Positions 34,471 through 47,416 are shown, counted from the stretch's first letter. The stretch is DNA of 64,000 nucleotides from Phycomyces nitens (GCA_022702545.1 JAHRBC010000007.1:1550001-1614000); one strand, 5' to 3'. Notes: generated by a model from the letters alone, not told the origin. Made by a program: numbers and translations.

Positions 34471-36319
34471 TAAGATTATGTGCTGCAAAAAAAAGCTCAA
34501 GAGTCTAATAACTTGAAAGAGACGATCATTATCTTTCTAGATACATTAATCTCCATGGTACCTAATGACAATTTGTGCTAATTATAAAAAACAAATGGAT
34601 TCTCTCGAACAACTCTTTCCGGATGTTTATCTATTATTTTGACCAGTTTTTTATTTATTTATTTTTAGTTCTAGGTTGTTTTGAGTAATAATACAATCAA
34701 AAAGCGTGTGTGCTTGACAATTGTTTACACACTAGACCGTGGTATCGCAACCATGGTTACATGCTAGAAAAAAATATTTGGCTTTGTAAAGAAAGTATAT
34801 ACTCTAGTATCTTGTACATTCAAGGTTTTTATATGGCAAAATATGTAATTTTCTAATTCTTCAGATGGCATGTTCTTTTGATTAATAAACTGAGTGAGAA
34901 ATAGAGAATTTTATTTAAAGAAGAAGAAGAAAAGTATAAAAATAGCATACTTTTATCAAATACAGGCCAACTTGCTGCAACTGTATAATAAGATAAAGAA
35001 GAGCCACCATTGAATCCATAAAAACAGAAACCCCAACCATATCAGTGCAGCAAAGTGCCGCTCGCAGTCTTTGGAGCAGGAATGCTTGGCAAAGTCAAAT
35101 GAAAACAAAGTTGGTGGGACAGACATCGTTAGCCGTGCGTTGAAGAAAAGGGAGCCCGTTGGTGTTGCATATGGATGAATACAAGACATCCATGATTTGC
35201 AACAAATGTGGTACTAATCTTTTAGGAGGCATTGGATATGATAGACAACAGTGTGCTTGTCTGCAAAACTTGGTCTACACTGTGGAACCGTAGTGTCAAA
35301 TTGATCTATGAATATGATGCTCATTAGTCTTTTTGATTTGGAAAGGAAAAGGTAGACTACAACCTTTAAGAAAAAATAATAATCGTGTTTGGGCAAGGAA
35401 TCCAGTTATTTTTCGTTGAAAAATCAATATCCCGCCTTTGTTATTAATCAAAATGATGCTCAAGCCTTTTTATTATTATTATTTCCAAGTAAAGAAGGAT
35501 ACACCCTGTCAGACCTTGTACGTACTCTACAATTTATCGATATTTTCTTACAGATTTTTTATTGGAGAATACTGTGCGGGGAGACCCTTATTTAGCTGCT
35601 TTAGCGAGAGACACAAGACGTGGCTTTAGCTTGCTTTTATTCTCTTGAAATACTATTCAATTCTTTTGCGTAGATAAAGTCAATTGGAAGTCAAACAAGA
35701 GTCCTAGAGCTAATACATGTATTATATCCCTCTACAGTAATCAACAGTGTAAAAAAAAAGTGAATAAAAAGGTCAAGAGCTAGTCCTATTGACCCAATTT
35801 TGTTACCTCTGAAAATTATTTCGATATTTTTTAAATAGATATCCCCACTTTTAAATATCGCTGGTTATCATGATTATTAACCAGTGTATTGGTTTATTAA
35901 CAAGCAAAAGAGTGGATTTGTAGAGATAAAAGGCATAATGAAACACAAATCATGTATATAGGACCAGAAAAGTTGGCCAGTAAAAGCTTGTGCAAGTGTA
36001 ACATACCAATGTGATGCGGCAATGCTATTCTGATTTGAATCAAAGGTCAGGATTTCATTTAGAGAAAGACGAGGGTTTGGAATATCAAACATGTAGTGCA
36101 ATTATAAAGGGATTTAGCGTGTTTAGCGTGATATGGCATGGCACTTAATGTTCATTGGTACCTTGTATGTATGCACATGCAGACAAGATGGATATTTTAG
36201 ACTAATAAGCTATTACTGCTCATATGGTGTTGTAATGTAAATTGATAGAAAGATTTATAGTTATTTTAACAAGCATCATGTACAAAAAGTAGCTTTTAAT
36301 AAACAAAAATAATAATAAT
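34471..36319. other. intergenic, no gene seen
   Basis: About 1.8 kb of AT-rich DNA. Open frames present (for example 34956-35189 and 35877-36101, minus) have no motif, start context or splice partners. No RNA gene seen. Confidence 0.5.
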
Positions 36320-36797
36320 TCAAGATTGACGCCCTCTCTGGCGCATGTCAAATACGCCTTTAGCCATCTCCTGTGACCCGGTCTGTCCCATTCTTGAATG
36401 GGTCTCCAACGAATAGACATATTGGTGCATGTTTCTATAGTCAAATTGGACCCCACGTGACATGTCTGTGGTACAATTTATAGGATTGTACTTAATCTGT
36501 TGCTAGCCAAATATTGTCCCTTTTGTCATGGCCTTTGGGTTAAGAATCTTTGCCAAGGCACTTTTTGATGGATATCATGACTGTAAATTTTATTCGTCAT
36601 TTGGGCTCACTCCGAGTTTGTAGTCTATTCTTTCTTTATATAACCGTGTAACATTCAGTGCAGTGAGCCAAATGATTAAGATTCGGTTGGCCTTTTGTTT
36701 TTGGCACCGGCTGTTTCGGCTGGTAAGGTTTGCTTTTGGATTCTCTTGGGACGGAGACGCCGTTTTGGGAGCACAAATGACTCGATACATCAGTCAT
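36320..36797 (-). CDS. hypothetical small protein (two exons)
   Basis: Two protein-like blocks on the minus strand can be spliced in phase: 36797-36653 (starting MTDVSSHLCSQNG, with KPYQPKQPVPKTKGQPN) and 36465-36320 (MSRGVQFDYRNMHQYVYSLE ... ending MRQRGRQS). The intron would be 187 nt with donor GTTACA (weak) and acceptor CACAG. The product would be 96 aa, basic, soluble, with a QPVPKTKGQPN basic segment near its middle. I recognise no family. Evidence is codon-like composition and phase agreement only; the blocks could also be separate or spurious. Confidence 0.38.
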
Positions 36798-37303
36798 GGC
36801 TACAAGACACTAGATATGTAAATGTTCGCGGGTCTATTAGATTATAGCTACCAATACTTGGCTTTGGTTCTAGAAAGGCTGGGGGGTGTTTGAGAGCAAT
36901 AATTTAGAGGCAGTAAGAGGCTAAAGGAATGTGAGGACCCTGGGGTGATAAAATAATTAATGGCTATTTTATGACTATCTTTCGCCATAACCCACCCAGA
37001 AAGCACGTTGGAGCTCTTGAACCTTATTATGAATGGTCAGCAGAATTATAAGAGTAGAATGGCAGCCACTAGTCAATTACAACCAGTTTGAGTTTCAAGC
37101 CTCTTTGGATCACCCGATAAAAGCACGGTTAGGCGATTTTGTGCAGTAATCACCAATCAAGCTATTTTCTCATGGCTCTTTTTTTTATGTATTATTAAAG
37201 GACACGTCCATTATAAGCAGATTTATGGCAGCCGGGGGAACTGTACCTGAGCATCCTAACTCGTTTTAGAGACGGCCTACCCTTAATTGGCGCACCTGGC
37301 CCT
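36798..37303. other. intergenic
   Basis: No gene seen. Upstream region of both the small minus-strand gene and the plus-strand promoter at 37304. Confidence 0.5.
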
Positions 37304-37310
37304 TATAAAT
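37304..37310 (+). promoter_or_regulatory. TATA box upstream of 37405
   Basis: TATAAAT in a GC-richer context (CCCTTATAAATACGGG), about 100 bases before an ATG in good context (CACAATGACC) and followed by a pyrimidine-rich leader. It is the clearest core promoter in the window. Confidence 0.55.
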
Positions 37311-37404
37311 ACGGGCCAGATAAAACAAACACAGATCCTCTCTTTCTTCCATTCTCTAGCCTCTTGCACCCCCCCTCTGTAAAGGACAATTCTCCTGAAT
37401 CACA

Positions 37405-37521
37405 ATGACCAATAACGCAGGATGGAAACGGTCTGATGCTGCGTCTTCGCATCACGAAGAATTGGAGCCTCTTGTTGCAGTCGAGTACCGCGTACTCTAT
37501 GATCCAGGCAAGTTATTTTAG
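37405..37521 (+). other. orphan first exon or short leader ORF upstream of the aquaporin gene
   Basis: The ATG at 37405 opens a 38-codon frame (MTNNAGWKRSDAASSHHEEL ...). A GC donor (CCAG|GCAAGT at 37508) lies inside it, so it may be an alternative first exon spliced to the aquaporin or a regulatory upstream ORF. No matching in-frame acceptor was proven. Confidence 0.35.
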
Positions 37522-37859
37522 TCTGTTTTCAAATACACTCTTATAATTACCATTATATTCCACGGTTGACTTTAATACGTCAAAAGCCAAACCCCCCCAC
37601 CCCACCCCACCCCTTCTAATTCATTATGCCTGCCTTTTTGTGTACGGCCACCAAATCTTCTAATTCGGTGCCTATCTATTCTGGATGAAGCCGAGGGGTG
37701 GAGAGTGAGTGAGAGAGAAAGAAAAAAAAGCATCTCATTCATATTGATTATGATTGTAATCAACCTGGCTATTTAAACAAATAACCGCGCATCTACATCT
37801 TTATTTCTGGATCCCACATTCTGTCCTTTTTCATTTTCTACTCTTTTATCTTTCTTTCC

Positions 37860-38947
37860 ATGCCTCCATCGGTCCTATCTTCTCCGCTTCAAACCTCTGG
37901 TCCCATCAAATTCAATGATGTGAACCATCAAAAGAACAACTCACTAAACCTCCAAGACTTTCAAACCTATTCAGATCTCGAGAATTCCCATGAGTCGGGA
38001 AAGTACAACGCATTCTTACGTCGAGCCAAGCAGTGGAGATTCCAGGTAAGGGGCACAACACTAAATATATATATTTAAAAATTTAAAAAATATTCCGTGT
38101 TAATGTGTTTTTGCGCTACAAAAGCATCGGGAATTCTTGGCAGAGTTCATTGGCACATTTATTCTGGTGTTACTGATCGACGGTGTTGCTGCCGAGCAGA
38201 CTCTGTTTGGAACCAAGTCCTGGCTGACATCTTCGTTTGGAACTGGTAAGTGTATTTGCAAATATCGGAGGGGTTTCTCATTGTCTTTAGGTCTTGCGGT
38301 GCTGTCTGGAATCTGTCTGTCTGGCCACATTTCGGTAAGTCTGGAAAGGAATCTAAAACACAATTGACAGTGTAATGTAGGGAGGTCACATAAACCCTGC
38401 CGTTACCTTGGCTTTCTGGGCATTCAGTGGGTTCCCTAGCCGCAAAGTCCTCGTCTATATCACCGCACAAATCGCCGGTGCGTTTACTGCCGCAGCTGTA
38501 TTGTACTCCGTCATCATTCCAGCCATCACAGAGTTTGATGGTGGTGTTCGCCAGACCGAGGGGCCCCAGGCAACTGCCGGGATATTTGCCACATACTCCC
38601 CTCTCTATGTTGGAACCGGTGCTGCCATTGCCTCTGAGGTTGTTGGCACTGCTCTTTTGTTACTCATCATCATGTCCAGTGGCCATCCCAACAATGTGCC
38701 TTTTGTTACCTCGCAGGGATTTGTAATTGGTATTGGAGTTATGATTATCTGTCTTAGTATTGGCTACACATCTGGCTTCTCTTTAAACCCTGCTCGTGAT
38801 ATTGGTCCTCGTCTCTTTACTGCCATTGCTGGCTGGGGTCTTGATGTCTTTACTGTCCACAACTACTACTCTCTCATTCCCATCTTTGCCCCTCTCCTTG
38901 GTGCCATGCTGGGTGCACTTACCTTTGTAATCTTTGTAGATCAGTAA
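37860..38947 (+). CDS. aquaglyceroporin (MIP family channel)
   Basis: Plasma-membrane channel for glycerol/water. Exons 37860-38045, 38125-38245, 38291-38334 and 38381-38947 give 305 aa. About 75 N-terminal residues are cytoplasmic, then six membrane spans. Both NPA boxes are present: GGHINPAVTLA in loop B and SLNPARDIGPR in loop E. The Asp after the second NPA (NPARD) marks the glycerol-conducting subgroup. Other family motifs: EFIGTFILVL in helix 1 and GVMIICLSIGYTSGFSLNPA in helix 5/loop E. The short third exon (44 nt) encodes part of helix 2. It is convergent with CLPB, with 186 bp between stops. Confidence 0.93.
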
Positions 38948-39133
38948 GCGCTACAGAACCATACTACTTTTACCCTTTACTCCAACAAAAATGTCGTACA
39001 AAATACCATGTAACATTTTCTCTATTCTTGTGAAAACATGTAGATAGCACTTGAATAAACAAATATAATATACCAAAAAAAAAAAGCAAAAAAAAATTAA
39101 AGCAAATCTTCAATGTCTATAATCCATCGACCC

Positions 39134-41608
39134 TTATTTCTTGCCAAACCATCCACCAGACTTCTTTTCCTCTCCACCTTTCTTGGGAATGTCGAGCTTG
39201 ACAAATCTATGTGTACCGTCCTGAGACTTCTCTACCACAAAGTGAACCTGGCCACCATCCATGACCTCATCATTCTCGTTTGCCTTTGCAATCAGGTTCA
39301 CCACCTTGCGCTCTACTTCGTACTTTATGCTGCGTGCTCCATATCTAATATTGTATCCTTGGGCCAACACATCCACCACATCGTTATCCCAAGTCAATTC
39401 AATTCCATGGCGAGACTTTGCCTTTTCTGCCCAGCGCCTCAACTCCTTTGCTGTGATTTCCCGAAGTTCATCTTCACTAAACGGCAAGAAGAAGAGAACT
39501 TCGTTGATTCGACCCAAAAACTCGTCTCTTCTGAAATGATCATACAGGATTGGATAAATGACCTTTTCGATAAACTGGCGGGACAATGAGATACTTTCGT
39601 CCGTTGTCTTTTCGGCTGGCTTGGCTTCTTTTTTTGTCAAGGAGTCGGCTGGGGAGATCCCAACACCTGTTGCAGTAGCAGTTCCAGTCGACTGTGCATC
39701 GCGGGTCACCGAGGCCTCCAATCGAAGCAACTCGGCTTCATCAGCAATCTCATGTTGTGCCAAATTGGAAGTCATGATAAAGATCGCATCCTTGCATTCT
39801 ACTGTGGTTCCCTTTCCGTCTGTAATACGACCTTCGTCAAATAGCTGGAGCATCACAGTCAAGACATCAGGATGGGCCTATTTGTAGATCAGGTAAAGAT
39901 ATTAAAAATTGGTACGGCTGATGATTGTATATCTATCATACCCACCTTTTCCACCTCATCTAACAGTACAACCGCATTTGGACCTATGGAAACCAGATAT
40001 AAACAAGATGATATTTGGCTGGCCAAGATCTCTCTACTCACACTCTTTCAACTTCTCTGTCAATTGGCCTCCTTCGTCGTAACCCTTTATAAAGATCATT
40101 ATCAAGCTGCTCTATCAGACTAGATATTCACTTACCACATAACCAGGAGGAGAGCCAATAAAGCGCGAGACATCATGCTATTTGATTATTCGAATCAATT
40201 ATATAAAGACAATCGCATATCCTTTACCTTGTGCTGGAACTCACTCATATCAATCCGAACAAACCCTTTATCCAACTGATCACCATGCAAATACTCCACC
40301 AAAGCTATCGACTTGTCAAAACATACGTTTCAAAAATAAACCATGACAAACCTTTGGCCAGCTCAGTTTTGCCTACTCCCGATGATCCACAGAACAAGAA
40401 CACGAGTGGATGCTCTTCATCGTGCCAACCATTCTGCTTGCGACGAATGGCACTAGCCAATGCATGGATTGGACCCAACTGTCCAACAATTCGATTCTTT
40501 AATGCTCCTTCTAGAGGATGCTTCTTTCGATAGTCCTTTTCCTTTTGCATTCGCTCTTTGCGCTTCTTTTCCTCGTAAGCGGCCTTGTCGACCGAATAGC
40601 TCGCTTCCTTTTCGCGAAGCATACTTTCGATTTCCTCATTGTCTTCACCAGTGTATCTCTGGACATGGTAGAGATACTCGCGAGGCGTAAGTCCACTCGA
40701 GTTGGAGACCAGTGGGTCAGCAAGATTGTTTAGTAACAATTGTACAACTGCAGGATTTCCAATAATGACAGCATAGTGCAAGGCAGTGTAGTCGCGGTAG
40801 TCACGAAATGGCATCAGTTCGCGCGAAAAGTCAGTTTGGCGAAGGGCAGCCTCTTGATTAGTACGAGGAATATACTGGTCGACCTCATTAGGATCTAGTC
40901 CAGAGTTAATTGATCCGTTTAGCTGTCCAGACGTATATCTATCTACCTGCTCCCTTTTCCAACAAGAGTCTGACTGCTGGCTCGTTGTCTTGAATGACAG
41001 CTACTTGCTAAACCTTTATATAAGCATTTTTATCAATTTTTAATTGACAGAACCGTCTTACCAGAGGTGTCCATCCTCCTTGATGGCGTGCATTGGGATC
41101 AAACGCAGGGTCTTTGATAAGTCTAAGAGCAAACCTGTTTGTAATCATCCTCAAATAAATATACCCGGTTTCTTACTTTTGCAAAAGGCCAATATCGTTG
41201 CGAATAATGGCTTTACAGACTCTGTTGCTCAAGTCTATATATTGACATGACACATGTTTGCAAAATTGAGTTTTACCAATAGACTTGCATTATAGTTCTT
41301 TAGCTATTTGCATAAAAATAAACAGAATCATTACTATTACCGCTTATTTCAAGTGCATAGACAGGGTCATGGTGTCCAGCAAGTGTATATAGTCCAGCAA
41401 GTGTTGCCGAGGCTATGGCCAGCCCAGGCCACCAGTGACGATATCGATATGTATGATATCCAGATACCCTTGTCAAAGGCATTATCTCTTGTTTCGTATT
41501 TGCAGCTCGTTGGGCGCTAAAAAGCCGTGGTTTTTCAAGGTTGTACCTCGCTGCTCCAGACACACTTTGAAACAAGGGCTTGGCTTTTGCTAAACGAGTT
41601 CTCCACAT
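39134..41608 (-). CDS. CLPB: CLPB/SKD3-type mitochondrial AAA+ disaggregase with ankyrin repeats
   Basis: Ten exons on the minus strand (41608-41341, 41234-41177, 41122-41062, 41007-40947, 40894-40352, 40304-40228, 40177-40136, 40084-40042, 39983-39946, 39877-39134) encode 644 aa; every phase closes. N-terminus is an Arg-rich mitochondrial presequence followed by a hydrophobic segment ([20 protein letters not shown]) that fits inner-membrane-space sorting. Ankyrin repeats follow ([40 protein letters not shown]), then one AAA+ module: Walker [33 protein letters not shown], Walker [14 protein letters not shown], and the C-terminal D2-small domain ([17 protein letters not shown]). This is the layout of human CLPB (SKD3), not of yeast Hsp78, which has two AAA+ modules and no ankyrins. 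A 45-residue Ala/Thr-rich insert follows the sensor-1 region. Confidence 0.9.
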
Positions 41609-41784
41609 GTTGGTTGGAATGCAAGCAAGACAAGATAATTATTTTATTAGAAAGAGAGAAAAAGGAAAAAAAAAGAATGCCGGGCTTTTTAATATCCAAA
41701 AGCGGAAATCAAAGTCACGGTTGGCTATCGTTTTCAGAATGGGTAAACACCACCCAGGTCCTTGACTCTTCTTGGCACAACATA
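41609..41784. promoter_or_regulatory. 176-bp bidirectional promoter between CLPB (-) and bL36m (+)
   Basis: The start codons of two mitochondrial genes face away from each other across 176 bp, so control elements must be shared or overlap. No TATA box is obvious; a poly-purine run lies at about 41650-41676. Confidence 0.55.
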
Positions 41785-42021
41785 ATGTCATTCCTGTCAC
41801 AGTTTACACGATCCGTCTTCCAGCAGGCACGGCCACAGAACCCCATGTTGGTGGCCTTCCAACACCAGACCATCAATTCTCCTATCCTCAACCTCGTACG
41901 TACAATGAAAGTGCGATCGTCAGTAAAGAAGATCTGCGACGGATGCTCGACTGTCAGACGAAGAGGAAAATTGTTTGTTACCTGCAGCAAGAACAAGAAG
42001 CACAAGCAGCGTCAGGGATAA
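41785..42021 (+). CDS. bL36m: mitochondrial large-subunit ribosomal protein bL36m
   Basis: Single-exon gene, 78 aa. The first 40 residues are a mitochondrial presequence ([20 protein letters not shown]). The rest is a textbook bacterial-type L36: [20 protein letters not shown], with a four-ligand zinc ribbon (CxxC in CDGC, then C in VTCSKN and H in KKHKQRQG) intact. It binds 23S-type rRNA near the peptidyl-transferase region of the mitoribosome. Start chosen at 41785 because the longer upstream open frame lacks any presequence-like start and would overlap the promoter. Convergent with WDR6 at its 3' side. Confidence 0.93.
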   Translation: MSFLSQFTRSVFQQARPQNPMLVAFQHQTINSPILNLVRTMKVRSSVKKICDGCSTVRRRGKLFVTCSKNKKHKQRQG

Positions 42022-42262
42022 ATAAATAAATAAATTTGGTCTGGCTACATGACCCAAGCAAGCAAGCAAACCGACCAAGAAATAATAACAAAACAAAAAA
42101 AGAGAGAGCGTAGACTGCAAATCATTTGTATAGAGAGGATATGAGAGTAATATATATTAAACAAAAAGCACATTTAGTCCGTCAAGACATACGGCTTTCT
42201 CTCCCCCTTTTTTTTTATCGATTGATTTATTTATTGCGCTTGTGAAAACGTAGTTTCTGGAT

Positions 42263-45200
42263 CTAGATGGTAGTCTTGACACTTTCTAATCCTATGCCTG
42301 TCACTGCAATATGTACTTGGCCACTGTGAAAGAGAGAGAGAGAGGCAGTGTTAAGACATGGATAGGAATTGGTAAAAGGATGGGCTTACTTGTACTCCAC
42401 CAGGTCCATAGCAGAGGGATCAGGCACATCAACGTAAATAGCGTCCACCATATCGAGAGACACTCCGTCCTTGCCATGATCCACAATCTCCCATCGATTC
42501 AATCTTTGATCGGTAGAGACAGTGAATACGGTTTTTCCAATAAGATTGACACCTACAGAAAGATCTGATTTAGAAAACTAGGTCAGATATATAGATATGT
42601 ACCTGTAACAGAAGAGGCATGGGCATTTGGGATAATAGATGGCTTTCCAACAGCCTCAAATGGACATGTATTCACCACAGCAGCAGCCACAGCATTGTCT
42701 TCACCGCCGGTGATAAACAGAAGATGCTTTGAGTCTATAAGAGTAATGATTAATTCTTGCACATGTTTGTCTGTATAGATCAGGTTTAAACATACCCCTG
42801 TAAGTCATGACTTGGAGTGCATTCACACCAGACATGTGTGCGCTATAGTAAAATGCAGGCTCTGTCAATTTGATAGCAGGCTTGGTGGGGTCTACTTCCA
42901 AATCGACTTGATTAAGAGCATCATAAAGAGACTCGCTAATGTCCCAGCATGCGATTCTAAAACACAAAAGACTCTTAATTAAATGGCTTGATGTAATTCA
43001 GATAAAACTACCTTCCATCTGTGGCAGATGTAAAGAACAACAGACGGTCCCGGCCTTGTTCATCTAAAGAACCTCGAGTGAGATTTATAAAGACTGGAAT
43101 ATATTATATCTTACCTGGAACAATGATATGTTCAATCTGAAGAATGCATTTGGCGTGCCAGGTGCCGTCTACAACAAGAGAGAACTTGCGAGTAGTCTCG
43201 TTGAAAAGCCATACCTAAGAGCGTAGTTTGGTAAATTAAAGTCATTCAAGTTTGGCCACCCACTTACTCTGATCATGGAGTCGGAATAGACGGCACCGAC
43301 CAAATGAAGGCCGCGTGTAGCGTCTACAAGGACAACGGTGATGTCCATAATTCTGGTCTCACTTGTCTCACTAAAGGACAATCAATGGTAATCATGTATA
43401 GCTTAGTTACTATGTCTTTAGAAGCCAAAGGTTTACTAGAGCCTTACCTTACAAAGGGACATGTTGCCCATTCAAGACAGTGGACACTCAATGGAGTGGT
43501 ACTGTTGTGTGGATCAACTTGCTTTGCCTCAATTTTCCAGCATCGAAGCTCTTCATGAGCACCACTGGTGAAGAGGAGTGTAGAGATGCCTAGATTAACA
43601 TTGATCTGTTATTTATCTTGCAAAAATAATTGGTGTACGATTGTCTACCATCCTCACCTTTGCTCCACTCTATACTTTTAATGGCAGAAGTATGTTTTCT
43701 GATGGTTGCAAGCGTAACAAACTTTACATCAGATAAAGGCATGTCTATTGATTAATGATAATAGTAATGAGCATACCAAACATTGCATGTTAATTTTACA
43801 AGCTTACATTGCTGGAGTCTGAGGATGGTGTCCTCGCCACCTGTGGCAAACAAGAGAGGTTCTGGTGCAGGGCTATCGGGGAACAGCTCTGGATCAAGGT
43901 TAGCAAACGATTGCACGGCACGTCAATTGATTAAACTTACTCATATACCGAATCGCACGCACATCTCTGCCATGGTAGTTATCAAGCAAGATGCTCTCAT
44001 TAAATCCACCACTAATACTCGACCCGTCTCTAAAGTAGGCATACAACTAGTACACCCATAATGATTATTAATTTTCTTGTTTGTTTGCCTGCAATATCAA
44101 AATACTTGCCACTTCTTTTCGGATAAAAGCAAATGTTGCAGTATTCAGCTTTGCATCGCGTGTAAGAAATTGCCATCTACGATGAGCACCTCCACAAGCA
44201 ACAGACATCATCTTTGTCCAATGTTAATATACACCATTTCCAGAAATATCTTTTTATATATTCTACAAGGCGTGTTTTTACCTCAAAGTTCTTTTGTTCA
44301 TTGTACACAAAGAATCTCTTGCGGTAGAATCCCAGCAAGAGCAGCTGTCCATCCAAGTATATGGCACCTTCCAGCCATCCCTTTGTGACTCTATTGCGAT
44401 AGACCTTTTCAAGTACCAAATCCTTGGTCTCGGTTATGGTATCACCTCGACTAGCAATGCCCAGTTGGGTCTCTTCGGTGTTGACAATGGTCTCTTTGTC
44501 CAAAAGGTTTCGTAGTCTGTATTGAATATAGCCTCCGTCTCTTCCTGTTGTCCAGAACAGGATATCTTCAGAGCTGTCAGACGAATCTTTGGGTTTAATT
44601 ACGACTGAGCTCACGCATTGGCGTCCATGGGTTCTTCTCAATTGGATCAATGGTATGATTGGCAAGATATTTTTACAAGGATTTCCAAGACCCGGGAGTC
44701 TGTAGATAAGAAGAGCAGATTCACGCGAACCACAGATCAAAAGGCCCTGTTGCTCGGTCAATGCAGTACAGACAATGGTAGTGCGTTCAGTAGGGAGTTC
44801 TAGTTGATAAAGAGTCTCAAAGACGGGCTAGCAATAGACATAAATTTGTAAATTGATATATATATATACATACACGTATAATAACACTTTAAATCATGGT
44901 TCTTACCTCGCGAGTGCCAATGTTCAGTCTATGCATATAGACCTTTCCGTTGTACGCATGAGAAATAATGTAAAATACATTCTGATCTATCGCAATAAAC
45001 CCTCATAGATTAGAAAAAAAATATAGGATATCAACAGATCAACAGACTATTGACGCACTCAAAGACGATTCAATAAACATTTCAAAAATCTTTTGCTGAT
45101 GAACGGCTACTTTAACAGGTTCAAATGAATTATCGGTACTGAACATGAGCAGATGGCCGCTCATGCTTCCTGCTACAATGAGCCGTCCACAATCAGATGC

Positions 45201-46719
45201 TTGGAGCATAGCATATCCGCGGTAATCCTGGTCACTGTGTAAAGAAGTCCAGGTGCCTGGCTCGATAGAGGCATCAAATTGCAGCAAATGACTAGAGTAA
45301 CCATTAGAGTGAGATTATCATTCTTTTTTTCTCCAAATAATGATAATAAAAGCATACCCGTTGTTGGTTGCCACTACTGCCTTTTTATCACCAGCAAGAA
45401 CAAAGTTCCGAACATAGTCATTTGTAAATTGAGGTGGAAGGGCAATACAGGCCAAATCGTCTTCAGATTCTAGTAGAGAAATGTGTGTTTTAGAATTTTC
45501 AAGAAATGATCTAATAACTATAGAGCCTAGCACTTACCAATCTTGTTCTTTTTGATTGACACTAGTGACCAAAGACGAATGCCAGAGTCCTGGCCACCTG
45601 TCGCAACCATCTTGTGCTCTGGGCTTATTGCACAACTCCACACATTCTTTCCTACATGGCCTTCCCAACAAGCTAGGCAGTCGACATCCGAAGTGTTTTC
45701 TTCATCTTTTCCAGCCAATAGTCCATTCTTCCAGACTCTACATGTCAAGTCCTTTTACACAGTAATCAGAAAACATTGTATTATAAGCCTGACAATAGGA
45801 CAATCCAATCGACATTTATCTTTAAAGAGCAATACATACCTCTGAAATGCTGACAAGATATTCATCCACAAACTGACAATCCCATACACGAGCCGTGTGT
45901 CCAAAGATGATACAGGGGTTGGGGATTCTAAAGACAAAAAAGGGTTGATCAAGATATGATATTGGGAGTACTAAAATGTAATCTCTTTACCTTCCCGTAG
46001 AATCCTCTACCAAAGGCCACACACGGATTGTTCTGTCGTCCGATACACTTACCAGCATTGAATTATCTGGACTGAACCTAACTCCAAAAATGACACCTTC
46101 GTGACCGACCAACTTGTGGCAGACCTGGCCATTTCCTTCCTCGTCTCTTTCGCTAACCTTCCAGATGTGTACCTGGTTAAACACGGTTCCGGAAGCTAGC
46201 TGAAGCGAGCTCAAGGTATTTCCAGAAAAGCGAGCAGAGTACAGGATACATCGAACTTGGCACTGGATCTGGTAAATCAGCTCTGGTGTACTGGTACTAA
46301 TGTTGTAAATCTCGACATAGTTGTGGGCATATGCAAGTGCGATTTCCGAGGGTGCTTGATCCCACTGGTCTTGCTAGTTGGTTGGAATGCGAATTAGATA
46401 AAATTCAGTATATGTAGACTAATGATAGCTTGCATTTTCTGGCTGTAACCATTGAGCATCCATAATCCAGTCTGGAAAGGGTCCGAATGCTTGAATTACT
46501 GAAATACTAGAAACAATAAAGGGTTGAATACTTGATGGTATCTAGAAATAATATGGATCCAGAGAGATCAAGTTAAATTACCTGGCCTGGTCTCCAGAGA
46601 TATTCAATTGAACGACACTCAGGAACTTTGAGCCATACACGGCCAGTCTCCTTGACTCTGTTGATCCATTATATACAACCCGAGGAACTTTTGGATTTTA
46701 ATATTTTATGCATCCCAAA

Positions 46720-46752
<33 letters not shown>

Positions 46753-47020
46753 AAAGTGTGATTGAATATGTATTAATAACTACAAAGATGTATAGATTCT
46801 GAATATATTCACAGAATATGTATATAAATGTACATTTATTTATTTATTTACCAGGAACAATACGATGAATCCTGTTGGCTGGCAGGACTTCTTCACAAGC
46901 CAAAAGGGATCCTGTTTGGACATTGTATACTTTCATAAAAGGTCCATGACCTACTACTAAAATAGACTCGCTGTGGAAAATCAAGCTGGTTACAATGCCA
47001 GCAAAGAGATCTTTTTGCAT
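42263..47020 (-). CDS. WDR6: WDR6 / Rtt10-type WD40 protein (tRNA methylation partner)
   Basis: 22 exons, all phases closing, give 1099 aa (human WDR6 is about 1120). Boundaries: 47020-46852, 46687-46582, 46506-46434, 46373-45991, 45927-45840, 45751-45538, 45469-45358, 45291-45059, 45001-44907, 44827-44282, 44211-44110, 44046-43941, 43888-43808, 43744-43658, 43589-43448, 43370-43268, 43214-43115, 43063-43012, 42956-42796, 42725-42603, 42552-42390 and 42323-42263. WDR6 signatures: GHEGVIFGVRFSPDNSM, SDDRTIRVW, HTARVWDCQF, GHVGKNVWSCAISPE with ATGGQDSGIRLW, and C-terminal LFATGGEDTILRL and FITGGEDNA. In yeast and humans the protein pairs with Trm7/FTSJ1 for 2'-O-methylation of tRNA wobble position 34. 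Introns at 46433 and 44109 use GC donors. Confidence 0.9.
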
Positions 47021-47416
47021 TGGCTTGTTTATTTATTACATTATTATTATTGCTTGTGATTGCCATGCTGATTCTAACTCGGGATTCATTATTGAATTGT
47101 CAGAAATACCTCTTTATGGACCGGAAATGTGCTCATGGTAAAAGTGTCAATGAGCTTTTCTGGCGTCCTTGCTTCCCAAATAAAGACAGAGAATTACCAA
47201 AGGTTCAGTCTCAGACAAATGTAAAAGAGTGGAGCCATATGGATGCAAGTATAATGGGTGTGTGTGGCTTGTGAATTCTCTATATTTTTTTTTATTTTAC
47301 TTGACAGTGTCAATATATAAATGCCATGTGTGTATGGCAGGAATTATGCACAAGATTTATTGAAAGTTAGATTTGAATAGGTATTCACTTTTTATCACAA
47401 GATATCAAAATATCCA

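Noticed and set aside
47020..47274. Plus-strand ORF with a hydrophobic start
   Set aside because: It begins opposite the WDR6 start codon, has no motif, and no splice partner; likely chance.
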